Assembly (NCBI RefSeq): GCF_964204645.1
Contig: NC_134030.1
Location: forward strand, 21,149,110-21,209,109
Direction of reading: 5' to 3'
Source of the DNA: Tubulanus polymorphus
Taxonomy: Eukaryota > Nemertea > Palaeonemertea > Tubulaniformes > Tubulanidae
Length of the DNA stretch: 60,000 nucleotides
Part shown: in pieces, positions 12,640 to 25,547 of the stretch
How the letters are laid out: each line of letters starts with the position of its first letter
Numbering within the stretch: position 1 is the first letter of the stretch
Notes under the pieces: model-generated
What the model was told of the DNA's origin: nothing
The model's input: the letters and a program-made list of their open reading frames with translations, nothing else
The model's database searches: none
Made by a program: the position numbers and the translations under genes

Positions 12640-12856
12640 ACACTGTGGAACTCAGTTCAGAATCAAACCCACAACTGTAAAATGCAGTCCAGAATCAAAC
12701 CCACACAACTGTGAAACTGAAATCAGAATCAAACCCACACAACTGCAGAACTGAGTCCAGAATCTAGTTAAACCAACACAACTGTGGAACTGAGTCCAGA
12801 ATCTAGTTAAACCAACACAACTGTGGAACTGAGTCCGGAATCGAACCCTCACAATG
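12640..12856 (-). repeat. Family D array, inverted, ~5 copies
   Basis: AACCCACACAACTGTGGAAC type units are the reverse complement of the array at 11212-11764. The two arrays face each other across the CT tract. Confidence 0.9.
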
Positions 12857-13204
12857 AAACTTGGGTTCAGAGTGAAATCAAATAATTTACTTTGTAGTTC
12901 TTAAACCAAAGTCATAAATTTGGGTAAGAGATATACAAACTAGAAGAGTGCGTCATCCTAGCATTGCGTATACACGTTTAGGTAAACACTGTTTACACAA
13001 AGTTGTTGTTTGTTGTTTGTGCAAATGAAAATGTGTTGAAGAACGCATGGAAAGCTGAAGTGTTGAGTTTAAGTTTCAATTCTTTTTATCAGTCATTAAC
13101 GAGGGGTCATCCGTACGCCTGGGTTCAACATCCGGGTGACTCCTACCAGACTCATGAGTCACGACTCCCGCCCTCGTTCCACAGCTGCGACAAGTGTTAT
13201 ACGG
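12857..13204. other. Unassigned spacer
   Basis: No repeat. It provides the first ~65 codons of a 230-codon frame that then runs through the 33 bp array. The non-repeat part resembles no known protein. Confidence 0.4.
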
Positions 13205-13667
13205 TGCTGTGGTACCTGACTGTGATTGAGAGCCTGTTACTGTGGTACCTGGCTGTAATCTCGAATCAGGTGCTGTGGTACCTGACTGTGATTGAGAGCC
13301 TGGTACTGCGGTACCTGGCTGTAACCTGGAATCAGGTGCTGTGGTACCTGACTGTGATTGAGAATCTGGTACTGTGGTACCTGGCTGTAATCTGGAATCA
13401 GGTGCTGCGGTACCTGGCTGTGATCTGGAGTCTAGTGCCACAGTACCTGACTGTAATCTGGAGTCTAGTGCCACGGTACCTGACTGTAATCTGGAGTCTA
13501 GTGCCACGGTACCTGGCTGTAATTGTTAATCAGGTGTTGTGGTACCTGACTGGTATCTCCAGTGGTGCAGTACCTGACTGTTATCTGGAGTCTAGTGCCA
13601 TGGTACCTGACTGTAATCTGGAGTCTAGTGCCACGGTACCTGACTGTAATTCAGCGGTTGGTGCTAT
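13205..13667 (+). repeat. 33 bp tandem repeat with KpnI-type cores, ~14 copies
   Basis: Units read GTGCCACGGTACCTGACTGT then AATCTGGAGTCTA, each with GGTACC. Because 33 is a multiple of three, open frames with 11-residue periodicity run through it on both strands. Nothing else supports coding. Confidence 0.93.
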
Positions 13668-14054
13668 GGTAACAATGTCCACGACAATAACCTAAACGAC
13701 GATTATATTTTATGGCATACGTTGTTTTTTTATGAGATAAGCCGGCCTCCCAGCACCCCCCGGTCCCCGAAACCCCCCTGAAGCTACAAAGTGCATTCTC
13801 TCGTAACCGGCAGTCGCCGAGATTTTCTCGTATTTTCGATGATTATTTCGCCGTAATTATCTATAAATCTGTAGTGATATCCGGACTGAGGCCGGATACG
13901 GTCGCTGGTTACGTATTCTATTCTTACCGGCGTGAGAGTTAGCGAATGCTTCCCTGTTCATTCATTCATTCATTCATTGTTTGATTATTTATTGAAATGA
14001 CTTTTCTTCGTAGCCGCTTCAGGCTGAATATTATATTTCTAGATAAGGAGGTTT
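13668..14054. other. Unassigned spacer with (CATT)n
   Basis: A short (CATT)5-6 run lies near 13957-13978. No gene. Confidence 0.45.
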
Positions 14055-15125
<1,071 letters not shown>

Positions 15126-15689
15126 CGTCACTTGAAAGACGAATGATTCTAATATTCATCGCTCAGTGTTTTATCGACGTCGCGTCGAAAAGAAACGAAT
15201 CAAATTCCAATTCGGTGGCAATCGATAATTCATCATCGCCGCGAAGACGAAACGAAACCGCGTTTTAGTGCGAACCGAGCGAGCGCGCAGTTTATTACGA
15301 CGCGTTACGATCGTCGGCAATCGCGCGTTCGTAATTGAGAACGAAATAACTAAATGGTCAACGGGAAGTGAGCGCACCTGCTTCCTGTTCGCGAGAGCAG
15401 TAGCAGACGCGGTTCGCGGTATCTCGTTAACGCTGGATACCGCTCTCGTCCGGTCGCCATTGGCAACCGCCCGCCGGATTCGATGATAAGCGCGATATTA
15501 ATAGTAATAAGAAGCGGGTTCGATTTCAGGATAAGACTTTAAGATAAGTCTTTAGTCGTAGTTTTGATCGTATTGAAGAAGTTTGTGATGAAATATTCGC
15601 GGGGTTAGTGCTAGTACTCTAACCGACCGCCAGATGGCGCTGTGAATGAATGACATGTAGGTTTTATGTCAACGTCAAAATCAGATTGT
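15126..15689. other. CpG-rich islet with a strong CTCF-like site
   Basis: 15170-15490 is CpG-dense relative to the surroundings, with overlapping short frames on both strands and no recognised product. CCGCCAGATGGCGCTG at 15628-15643 is a close match to the CTCF core. Confidence 0.45.
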
Positions 15690-16068
15690 TGCAGTTTTTG
15701 AAATAGAGGATTTCACTTGTGCATTAGTTGATGTCCTACTGCACACTAGCGACACCTGGTGGATCCTCACTTGTTACAAGTGGAATTTCTATTGCCGGAG
15801 TAGTTGATGTCCTACTACGCACTAGCGACACCTGGTGGATTCTCACTTGCCACAAGTGGAATCTTTAATTGCCGCAGTAGTTGATGTCTTACTACGCACT
15901 AGCGACACCTGGTGGATCCTCACTTGCCACAAGTGGAATCCTCTATTGCCGCAGTAGTTGATGTCTTACTACACACTAGCGACACCTGGTGGATTCTCAC
16001 TTGCCACAAGTGGAATCCTTTATTGCTGCAGTAGTTGATGTCCTACTGCACACTGCACACTAGTGTCA
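15690..16068 (-). repeat. Family B array, inverted, ~4.8 copies
   Basis: Reverse-complement units (CTAGCGACACCTGGTGGATC, GCAGTAGTTGATGTC). The conserved ~130 bp flank seen at three other loci was not found next to this array. Confidence 0.92.
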
Positions 16069-16727
16069 CAAAACTTTTTTCAAAATTTGGCCTGACTATA
16101 AAAATCTTTACCAAATTTTAACGTAGGCCAAATCATCCCTGAACACACTCTCATCAGGCATGGGCCTAAATCTTTTCGGGAGGCCCGGTCCGGTACAGTT
16201 CGACCCCGTATTAATAGGCTCCCTGTAGTCGTCGGTTTAATACATGCAAGTAGGAACAAGTTCCGATCAGATATAGACGAGAACAATCAACAACAGCTTA
16301 CGAATTAGATCAACTTCTTATCAGTTGATCCCGTTATTAGATATATTATAGTTGCTATGTATGTGCGAACGTATTTCAAGTATTTGACCTTTGAGCCTCC
16401 CTTCTTGTTCTCTCTCTTTCTCTCTCTCTCTCTCTTTCTTCTTCCTGCGCGTGTATATATATGTATGTATATATATAGTATGTATGGAAAGTTGAGATAA
16501 GTCTTTGAAGGGTCATCAGATCTGATATCATTCCGCGTATGGCACATGAACAGCTTTAGTTTTATTACGCAGCTAGGAAATGATAAACAGTTCATGGATA
16601 CAATCACCCATTATTACTACTTCGTTAAGATCGTAGAGTAATTAGTTAATTGAATTAGATACGAATTGGCTGTTTAGACTTGGGTAAGTTTGATTTGCGA
16701 AATCATTTTTTTTTATCAACTTGCGGT
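16069..16727. other. Unassigned region with small microsatellites
   Basis: A CT run at about 16408-16440 and TATG/TATA runs at 16451-16487. The 68-codon minus frame at 16080-16286 is unrecognised. Confidence 0.4.
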
Positions 16728-17334
16728 TGCATCGTCATGGCTTAAATGATTTAAGACCGGTCTTAGCTTATTTAGGTTCCGCGGCCAGTCCATCAACTTC
16801 GCAGATCTGCCTAAGCAGATTTAAGATCGTTAGCCCTTCTTAACAACTTAAGACCAGTCTAAGCTCATTCTGGTTCTATAATCAATCTAACAACTTAAGA
16901 CCAGTCTAAGCTCATTTTGGTTCTATGACGAATCTAACAACTTAAGACCAGTCTAAGCTCATTTTGGTTCTATAACCAATCTAACAACTTAAGACCAGTC
17001 TAAGCTCATTTTGGTTCTATAACCAATCTAACAACTTAAGACCAGTCTAAGCTCATTTTGGTTCTATGACCAATCTAACAGCTTAAGACCAGTCTTGGCT
17101 CATTTTGGTTCTAACAAATCTAACAACTTAAGCTCAGTCTAAGCTCATCCTGGTTCTATAATCAATCTAACAACTTCAAACCAGTCTAAGCTCATTTTGG
17201 TAATCGATCTAACAATTGGAAGACCAGTCTAAGCTCATTTTGGTTCTATAACCAATCTAATAACTAAAGACCAGTCTCAGTCTAAACTTATATTGGTTCT
17301 AACCAATTCAACATAAGCCTTGACTGTGCAACCT
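16728..17334 (+). repeat. Family C array with MITE-like ends, ~12 copies
   Basis: Opens with CGTCATGGCTTAAATGATTT and closes with AGCCTTGACTGTGCAACCTG. These match the subterminal parts of the solo family C MITE (GTCATGGCTT and CATGACTGTGCAAC). The array therefore appears to be one MITE whose 47 bp interior was amplified. Confidence 0.88.
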
Positions 17335-17659
17335 GAATAAGCTCATTCTTAAGAATTGAGGGTTCATTGTTAAGTGCTGGAGGTCTCAATCTTAGCCTAC
17401 ATATTTGCAAGGCCGATTACCGCAGACATATTTCATACATATATGTGTGTATATAATCCAAGCAGACTCTCTTTTTAAATGCGGATACATAATTCATTAT
17501 GCTATGTTTCCATAAACAATATCTATTTTCTGGAACAACTGTCTTTGAGATTTCTATGCAATGTATTGCTTGTATATACAGGCATTTGCAAATTTTCTAG
17601 CTATGATGGAATGCAGTTTTGTGTCGGTCACCCCTTGCATAGCAAGCTAACTTAGGTTG
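17335..17659. other. Unassigned spacer
   Basis: No repeat or gene seen. AT-rich. Confidence 0.4.
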
Positions 17660-18650
17660 TTTTTTGAAAATGCGCTGATAAAATGTCTAATATCTGGTGT
17701 TTGTAGTTCATTTTCAATTAAACATGTCTCAGGTGAAGCACTGAACACAAAATATGTGAAGTGTGGACGATCAGTTTTTGAAAGTGAGCTGATAAAATAT
17801 CTAATGTCTGGTGTTTGTAGTTCATTTTCAATTAGAAATGTCTCAGGTGAAGCACTGAACACATGTGAAGTGTGGACGATCAGTTTTTGAAAGTGAGCTG
17901 ATAAAATATCTAATGTCTGGTGTTTGTAGTTCATTTTCAATTAGAAATGTCTCAGGTGAAGTCCTGAACACATGTGAAGTGTGGACGATCAGTTTTTGAA
18001 AGTGTGCTGATAAAATGTCTAATGTCTGGTGTTTGTAGTTCATTTTCAACTAGAAATGTCTCAGGTGAAGCACTGAACACATGTGAAGTGTGGACGATCA
18101 GTTTTTGAAAATGCGCTGATAAAATGTCTAATATCTGGTGTTTGTAGTTCATTTTCAATTAGAAATGTCTCAGGTGAAGTTCTGAACACACGTGAAGTGT
18201 GGACGATCAGTTTTTGAAAGTGAGCTGATAAAATATCTAATGTCTGGTGTTTGTAGTTCATTTTCAATTAGAAATGTCTCAGGTGAAGCACTGAACACAT
18301 GTGAAGTGTGGACGATCAGTTTTTGAAAGTGAGCTGATAAAATATCTAATGTCTGGTGTTTGTAGTTCATTTTCAATTAGAAATGTCTCAGGTGAAGTCC
18401 TGAACACATGTGAAGTGTGGACGATCAGTTTTTGAAAGTGTGCTGATAAAATGTCTAATGTCTGGTGTTTGTAGTTCATTTTCAATTAGAAATGTCTCAG
18501 GTGAAGCACTGAACACATGTGAAGTGTGGACGATCAGTTTTTGAAAGTGTGCTGATAAAATGTCTAATATCTGGTGTTTGTAGTTCATTTTCAATAAGAA
18601 ATGTCCCAGGCGAAGTCCTGAACACATGTGAAGTGTGGACGATCGGTTTT
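17660..18650 (-). repeat. Family A array, 109 bp unit, inverted, ~9 copies
   Basis: Reverse complement of the array at 1-932. One unit near 17745-17755 has a small insertion/substitution (ACACAAAATATGTGAAG). Units alternate AGCACTGAACAC with AGTCCTGAACAC, suggesting a dimeric higher-order repeat. Confidence 0.95.
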
Positions 18651-18958
18651 AAAGTTTACTACCAACATTTCTTTTCCCTTGAAAGAAGTTGCTGCTTCCT
18701 CTTTATAACATGTGTTATCTATTTGAAGTTCTAGGCCAACGACTGTTGTTCTAAGCCAATGTTGACTTATAAAACAAAAATTAATATCTGAAGACATTCT
18801 GTGTAATGCGAGGATATGTTATTCAATTTATTTAGGTGTCTTCTACGTAGATCAGACCAGTAAAGAGTCCGAGTAACCTGATGATTTTTATTGCGTTAGC
18901 TAGGAGTAAACTTATCCCAGCTTTGATCTTAATCTGCTAGTAGTGTTAAGTGTCATAT
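18651..18958. other. Unassigned spacer
   Basis: No gene or repeat recognised. Confidence 0.4.
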
Positions 18959-19092
18959 CCACAGTCTGCTGGTATGAGCTCAAGGCCACCTAGCCCCACA
19001 GTCTGCTGGTATGAGTTCAAGGGCACCTAGCCCCACATTCTGCTGGTATGTACTCAAGCCCAGCTCACCCCACAGTCCGCTGGTATGTACGT
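18959..19092 (+). repeat. 37 bp tandem repeat, ~3.6 copies
   Basis: Units start CCACAGTCTGCTGGTATGAG and continue with TCAAGG.CACCTAGCC. Confidence 0.85.
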
Positions 19093-19553
19093 GCTATCCG
19101 GTCGAGTGTGGTAGGGTTTCGTGCTGTGGCTGAGTCTAAGGATGCCATCAGGTTCAAATCCCTGCTGGGGGACAATGTCTCTTAATAGGCATGGGCCAAA
19201 CTTGAATCGGGCCTGATTCGGACCAGTTTTACGCGAGCCCTAATCATCTCTGCGTCATCTTTAAATGCTATTTGCCGGTGTCGGTTCAAGATTAGAGGGG
19301 TTTTTTACGTAACTATTTCGAAGGTAATTCTTCACTGATGTTTTCAAAAAGTCCGATCAGTGGATTTTGATGTTTTTGAGGGATCGTTTAAATAGCGTTG
19401 AATTGTCGAAATCGTAAAACAGCCATTATATCATTCGCAATGCGCGTCGTTCTGCCGTCATTTCAAAACAATCCGACTTAACTTTTATCTCCTCCGTAAT
19501 CAGTTTCAAACGTCTGCCCAACTATTTTTCTGTCGTCTGTCTGCCAGCCTGTC
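19093..19553. other. Unassigned region with a B-box-like word
   Basis: AGGTTCAAATCCCTGC near 19150 resembles a Pol III B box, but the A-box-like TGGCTGAGTC is only ~13 nt upstream, too close for a SINE head. No gene. Confidence 0.35.
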
Positions 19554-20042
19554 GTGTCCGCCAGCCTGTCAGTCTTCTATCTGTCTGTTTATCTTTTGTC
19601 GCAGCCTGTCTGCCTGTCCAACTGTCAGTCTTCTATCTGTCTGTTTATCTCTTGTCGCAGCCTGTCTGCCTGTCCACCTGTCAGTCTTCTATCTGTCTGT
19701 TTATCTCTTGTCGCAGCCTGTCTGCCTGTCCACCTGTCAGTTTTCTATCTGTCTGTTTATCTCTTGTCGCAGCCTGTCTGCCTGTCCACCTGTCAGTCTT
19801 CTATCTGTCTGTTTATCTTTTGTCGCAGCCTGTCTGCCTGTCCAACTGTCAGTCTTCTATCTGTCTGTTTATCTCTTGTCGCAGCCTGTCTGCCTGTCCA
19901 CCTGTCAGTCTTCTATCTGTCTGTTTATCTCTTGTCGCAGCCTGTCTGCCTGTCCACCTGTCAGTTTTCTATCTGTCTGTTTATCTCTTGTCGCAGCCTG
20001 TCTGCCTGTCCACCTGTCAGTCTTCTATCTGTCTGTTTATCT
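19554..20042 (+). repeat. 56 bp pyrimidine-rich tandem repeat, ~8.5 copies
   Basis: Units read GTCGCAGCCTGTCTGCCTGT, CCACCTGTCAGTCTTCTATC and TGTCTGTTTATCTCTT. Copies are nearly identical, so amplification is recent. The Cys/Leu/Ser-rich frames shift phase each unit and are not genes. Confidence 0.93.
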
Positions 20043-20325
20043 CGATTTGGCCCGGATCTGGCCCGAGCCAAATTTGGCGCGTGTCTTATAAGAGAGCCAC
20101 TCACTCGATACAATGAAACAATGCTTAAACAACGTGAAGTGGTTCACTTCTGTTTGGCCCCTACTAGTTGCAATTCAAACGCAATCATGTCTCGTGCTAA
20201 AATTTGGCTCAGGCCTCATCTGACTTTTCCGTAGTGCCAAATTGTTACACGTGTGAACAGTTGTTTTCAGGCCAAATTTAGCCGGAAATTTGGCCCGGGC
20301 CAAACTTGCTCGTGTGACCGTTGCT
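20043..20325. mobile_element. Inverted-repeat element with GGCCCG-rich ends
   Basis: The left end has TTTGGCCCGGATCTGGCCCG and AGCCAAATTTGGC. The right end has AAATTTGGCCCGGGCCAAAC, and GGCCCGGGCC is itself palindromic. The two ends are imperfect inverted repeats, and the element sits between two unrelated pyrimidine arrays. No coding capacity. Confidence 0.55.
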
Positions 20326-20368
20326 GTAGATATCGCACAGTTTAGTGATGTTATATCCGTCTCCCGTT

Positions 20369-20731
20369 CAACTGACTGTCTATCTCCCTTCTGTCTCTGT
20401 CTGTCCGGCCGTCCGTCTATCTGTCTACCCGTCTGCATGTCACTGTCATTCTCCTCTCCTCGGCGCCAGTCATTCTGCTCCTTGTCTGCCCGTCTGTCCG
20501 TCTATCCGTCTGCATGTCACTGTCATTCTCCTCTCATCCGTGCCAGTCATTCTGCTCCTTGTCAGCCCGTCTGTCTGTCTATCCGTCTGCATGTCACTGT
20601 CATTCTCCTCTCCTCCGCGCCAGTCATTCTGCTCCTTGTCTGCCCGTCTGTCTATCTATCCGTCTGCATGTCACTGTCATTCCCCTCTCCTCGGCGCCAG
20701 TCATTCTGCTCCTTGTCTGTCTGTTTGCCAG
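20369..20731 (+). repeat. 77 bp pyrimidine-rich tandem repeat, ~4.5 copies
   Basis: Units read GTCTGCATGTCACTGTCATT, CTCCTCTCCTCGGCGCCAGT and CATTCTGCTCCTTGTCTGCC. Unrelated to family B despite the same length. Confidence 0.92.
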
Positions 20732-20952
20732 CAGAAATGAAAAACATGTAATCAAGTTTCTCTATGAACACGTGATTTTAAGATTATACGTATTTTAACG
20801 TTGATGGTGTCAGTTATTTTTGAAATGCGCGTCGCTCCCCTCCGTAATTACTGTGTCATTTTCACTTCGAAGGTTTGTTTTTTGTTTTTGATCCGCGCGA
20901 AAGACAACTTATATTTAGCGGGTTTCAGGTTTGAAGGTTTTCTTCAAATTCG

Positions 20953-21604
20953 ATTTAAACCCACACAACTGTCGAACTGGGTTCAGTCACGAATTCACAC
21001 AACTGCGTAAAACTGGTTTCACGATGAAATTAAACCTACACAACTGTGGAACTGAGTCCAGAATCTGGTTAAACCTCCACCACTGTGGATCTGGGTTCAG
21101 AGTCAAATTAAACCGACACAACTGTGGAACTGGTTTAAGAGGCAAATTTAACTGACACAACTGTGGAACTGGATCCAGAGTCTTATCAAACCGACACAAC
21201 TATGGAACTGGTTAAAGAGGCAAATTAAACCCATACAACTGTGGAACTGGCTTCAGAGTCAAATTAAATCCACACAACTGTGGAACTGGTTTAGAGGCAA
21301 ATTTAACTGACACAACTGTGGAACTGGTTTAGAGGCAAATTAAACTTGACACAACTGTGGAACTGGATCCAGAGTCTTATCAAACCGACACAACTATGGA
21401 ACAGGTTTAAGAGTCAAATTAAATCCACACAACTGTGGAACTAGTTTAGAGGCAAATTAAACTTGACACAACTGTGGAACTGTATCCAGAGTTTTATCAA
21501 ACCGACACAACTGTGGAACTGGTTTAAGAGGCAAATTAAACTTGACACAACTGTGGAACTGTATCCAGAGTCTTATCGAACCGACGTAATTGTGGAACTG
21601 GGAT
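20953..21604 (-). repeat. Family D array, inverted, ~16 copies
   Basis: Units such as CACAACTGTGGAACTGGTTT and AGAGGCAAATTAAAC, with several subtypes of the variable half (AGAGTCTTATCAAACCGA, AGAGGCAAATTTAACTGA). The core AACTGTGGAACTGG is constant, while the linker varies. Confidence 0.92.
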
Positions 21605-22152
21605 GAATCGAACCGATTTGAATGGAATTGTGAGGTTTTTCATTTAAATTACCGCAAACCACGAGACGCGATTGAAATCGAACAGAAAAAAACAATTTCC
21701 TTCGAAAACGATTTCAATAGACGGCAATAAACGAAGTTATCGTAACGTCAGGTTTTATGAATAGAGATTGAGAGAGGCGGCGCGCGCGGGAGTCGGTAAT
21801 TTTCCGACCGAGCGACCACGCGTGCCGACTACCGATACATCGTCTGCGGCTGATAACCGCGTCATTCCGCGCCGCGCGATTAACAAATTAATTTAACAAT
21901 CGAAATTCCGTGATTCCGTAGAAAAGTCCGCGACCGCGATTTCGAGAATAATCGTCGGGATTAATTCCGACCGACCGGTTGTTATTGATGGCTCGCGTTC
22001 GTGCTCGGCGTTCGTTTGCGATTAGTTAATTAATTCGAGTTGATCGTAATTAGTTATGGATGGAATTTATTGGAAATCACGCGTTTGAAATGGGAAAAAT
22101 AATTTCCGGTATTCAAAAAGTTATTTTCCGCGAACTGAGATCGTCGGTCACG
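21605..22152. other. CpG-rich islet
   Basis: 21770-22010 is unusually CpG-dense (GGCGCGCGCGGGAG near 21779). No ORF worth calling. It could be a promoter-like islet or merely unmethylated sequence. Confidence 0.4.
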
Positions 22153-22686
22153 GGTTGTGGATACAGTTCCACAGTTGTGGATTCAGGATCCACTTCCAGA
22201 GTTGTAGATTAAGGACCTAGTTCCACGTATGTGGATTCAGGGACTCGGTCGCGCGTGTGGATATGTTAAACTGTTCCACAGTTGGTCACTCTGGACTCGG
22301 CTCTACATACAGATGCAACAACCGGTTCCACAGTTGTGGACTTAGTTCTACAGTTGTGGATGCAAGAATCAGTTCCACAGTTCTAGATGTAAGCACCACT
22401 TCCACAGTTACGGACCCACTTACACAATTGTGGATTTAAGAACCAGCTCCACAGTTATGAACCCAGTTCCACAGTTGTGGATTTAAGAACCAGTTCCACA
22501 GTTTTGAACCCAGTTCCACAGGTATATGTATAAGAACCAGTTCCACAGTTTTGAACCCAGTTCCACAGGTATATGTATAAGAACCAGTTCCACAGTTTTG
22601 AACCCAGTTCCACAGTTGTGGAATCAAGAACCAGTCCCACAGTTTTGGAACCAGTTCCACAGTTCTGGACCCAGTTCCACAGTTAT
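22153..22686 (+). repeat. Family D-like array, irregular unit
   Basis: GTTCCACAGTTGTGGATT and GTTCCACAGTTTTGAACCCA recur at variable spacing. A 57 bp higher-order unit including GGTATATGTATAAGAACCAG is duplicated at about 22520-22590. Confidence 0.85.
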
Positions 22687-23184
22687 AAAGTGAGGATCGA
22701 GTTTAGGTCCACATCCAATTAAGCTCATTAAGAACATTGACGTGTGGATCTGGCTCTAAAAATGGATGCTGGGAACAGTGGAAAACTAGAAGAAACAGCA
22801 GATTATCAGCCGTAGGGATCTCGGGTAGTGACTACCAGGCATTTTCAAGTGATTAAAAACAAAAAACAATTAAAACTCGTAGATCTGTCTAGTAACGAGG
22901 CAATTAACGCTTGTAATTAGTATTAACAAGCAGCTGCGGCAATAGAGCCATTTTGTATTAGAAAAAAAAACAACAAAAGATTATTTTCGAAAAAAAGATG
23001 AGATTTTCATTCACAGGAATTTGATGAACCGATAGAATGTGTGTATCAGAAAATTAGCCTTGTCCAGATTCGCTTTAAACCGGTCTTAACTGATTTTAGT
23101 TCAGTTTGGCGGTTCTGTTTTCAGATTTGGCAGATGATCAGGTATCCAAAAACAACCCCGACACAAATCCACATGTATCGATTC
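22687..23184. other. Unassigned spacer
   Basis: No gene. A poly(A)-like run at about 22960-22995. Confidence 0.4.
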
Positions 23185-23535
23185 AGGTACTCAATTCCAC
23201 ATTCATAGATTCAGAACCCAGTTCCACAGTTGTAGATTCAGGACCCAGTTCCACAGTTGTAGATTCAGGACCCAGCTCCACGTGGTCTCTAGAGCCAGTT
23301 CCACCGTTATGTTAGAGACAGTTCCACAGTTCTCTGAACCTATTTCCAAAGCTTTGTTTTCTGGATCCAGTTCCACAGTTGAGGAGCCAGTTCCACAGTT
23401 GAGGACCCAGTTCCACAGTCGTGTTCTCTGAAGCCAATTCCGAAACGTTGTTTGTTTTCTGGACCCAGTTCCACAGCTATGGATTCCGTAATCAGTTTCC
23501 CAATTTTTCTCCTCTGCATCTGTGGAACTGTGTTA
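23185..23535 (+). repeat. Family D-like array, degenerate
   Basis: CCCAGTTCCACAGTTGTAGA and related words repeat at ~27-30 bp spacing and then decay toward 23535. Confidence 0.8.
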
Positions 23536-24130
23536 TCAATTCTATAAGTTCAAGACCCAGTTGTATAAGTTTTATCAGTCTTATCAGTTCTATCAGTTGT
23601 ATCCGGTGTTTGAAGTATTTATCAATCGATTTAATCCGTTTTTAATCCCGGCTTTCATCGGACTAAATTCGTTGCGTTCATTTTCATTTTTCGAGAAATC
23701 AATCATTTCAATTTTTCGTCGACAATTCGGTGTTTAATTCGACTTCGAACGACGCGGCGGAGGTAATTAAATCAACTCGCGGAAGAAGAAAAGAGGATCT
23801 CGTGCGCGAGGGGTAGGGGGGGTAGGGACGCGGGTCGATAGCTGAGCCGTGTTTATCCTTATTATCGAGAGAGGATGAAATTTCATATTGTGTTTCCGAG
23901 ATCAAAGAGTAAAACGGATATAATCGCAACGACAGACTTTTTAATCGGATTAGTTTCATTTGTGGATTTGTATCAGGTCAATATTGCGCTCGCGCGCGTG
24001 TGCGTCTGCTGAGGGGTAGGGCAGATGAGGAGGGGGCGTTTGAAGCGAGCAGCGCAGACACTTACCTGGAAACAAGGGAATAGTTGTTAGACGACGAGTA
24101 TAAATCCAACATTTGATAGTGTAATCGACT
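23536..24130. other. Unassigned region
   Basis: Short tandem TATCAGTT words at 23568-23595. CGCGCGCGTGTGCGTCTGC near 23992. No supported gene. Confidence 0.4.
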
Positions 24131-24945
24131 GGGGGCTATTTCCATTAGTCGAGACTTAAGTCCATTTTAAATGTTAATACTGGTGTTAAGTCGTTGGTAC
24201 TAAGATGGATTTAGACTGGTCTTAAGTTGTAAGATCAGTTATAAAACCAAAATGAGCTTAGACCGGTCTCGAGTTGTTAGATTGGTTATATAACCAAAAT
24301 GAGCTTAGACTGGTCTTAAGTTGTAAGATCAGTTATAAAACCAAAATGAGCTTAGACCAGTCTCAAGTTGTTAGATTGGTTATAAAACCAAAATAAGCTT
24401 AGACTAGTCTTAAGTTGTTAGATTGGTTATAGAACCGAAATGAGCTTAGACTGATCTTAAGTTGTGAGATAGGTTATAAAACTAAGATAAGCTTAGACTG
24501 GTCTTAAGTTTAAGATCGGTTATAGAATCAAATAAGCTTAGACTGGTCTAAATTGTTAGATTGGTTATAAAACTGAAATGAGCTTAGACTGGTCTAAATT
24601 GTTAGATTGGTTATAGAACTGAAATGAGCTTAGACTGGTCTTAAGTTGTTAGATCGGTTATAGAATCAAATAAGCTTAGACTGGTCTTAAGTTTAAGATC
24701 GGTTATAGAATCAAATAAGCTTAGACTGGTCTAAATTGTTAGATTGGTTATAAAACTGAAATGAGCTTAGACTGGTCTAAATTGTTAGATTGGTTATAGA
24801 ACTGAAATGAGCTTAGACTGGTCTTAAGTTGTTACATCGGTTATAGAATCAAATAAGCTTAGACTGGTCTTAAGTTTATATATCACTCTTCAATTGTTAG
24901 GTAGGCTATAGAACTAAGATTGTCTGGAGGCTGGTTTTAATGTCT
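24131..24945 (-). repeat. Family C array, inverted, ~16 copies
   Basis: Begins GGGGGCTATTTCCATTAGTC and GAGACTTAAGTCC, matching the left end of the MITE at 6600. It continues with GAGCTTAGACTGGTCTTAAG units. A block of about 190 bp is duplicated inside the array (24500-24690 and 24690-24880), showing segmental growth by multi-unit steps. Confidence 0.92.
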
Positions 24946-25547
24946 TATGTCACGTGTAATTATTTTTAAAGCCGGGTATCTTAGAAGTATTTTGAGTGGC
25001 CTAAGTTTAAAGGTGGCACTTTTTCTCGAGATTAGTACATTCTATGTATAGAAAGGCCGTTTTGATCTAAACCGGAGACACAATTTTGGCGGAATTATGA
25101 ACTGAAATGTATGCGAAAAGCGTCGGCTGTCGAGCCGGTTTTTTAATCAGGCAAAAGCAGCCGGCGATTAATTGTCGAGATATTTACGAGAAATTAATTC
25201 GATGCTATGACGGTCGGACAGCGTTTTATTTCTTTTTGTTGCGTTGTTTTTCATCAAGTTCCGGCGGAATTATTATCGAGTCGGCGATCGAAGAGTTGGC
25301 GTCTCTGGCGGTAAGCAGCCGTAAGCAGCCGTAAGCCTACGTACGATAATCCGGAATCGTGAAATCGAAATTAGGCCGGTTACTTCAGTTCGATGGGACG
25401 CGTCATTTCGGTACCGGCAAACGCCACCAGACGGCGTGGATAACGGTCAGTTATACATCGAAGTCGAAATTAGTTTCTTTTTCAATTTTTCGACCGTGAA
25501 GTCTGGATTTTAGAAATCGCAAATACAAATCCGATCATCAAACGATC
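24946..25547. other. Unassigned region with one CTCF-like site
   Basis: GCCACCAGACGGCGTGG at about 25423 is CTCF-like. A GTAAGCAGCC word is tandemly repeated at 25311-25335. The 75-codon frame at 25107-25334 is unrecognised. Confidence 0.4.

Noticed and set aside
13003-13695. 230-residue frame with LWYLTVIESLV repeats
   Set aside because: 33 bp minisatellite; the opposite strand is open as well, and the short non-repeat N-terminal part resembles nothing known.
15171-15486. Coding exon in a CpG-rich islet with overlapping frames on both strands
   Set aside because: No family resemblance, no splice sites supporting an exon, and open frames are expected in CpG-rich, stop-poor DNA.
19090-19180. 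Pol III A/B boxes of a SINE
   Set aside because: The A-box-like word is only ~13 nt from the B box, too short for a tRNA-type promoter.
19554-20234. Cys-rich secreted-like protein with SACPPVSLLSVCLSLVA repeats
   Set aside because: 56 bp tandem repeat; phase changes every unit, so all three frames show the same peptide.
20043-20325. hAT assignment for the GGCCCG element
   Set aside because: Inverted ends are visible but no 8 bp target duplication or diagnostic terminal motif, so the superfamily is left open.
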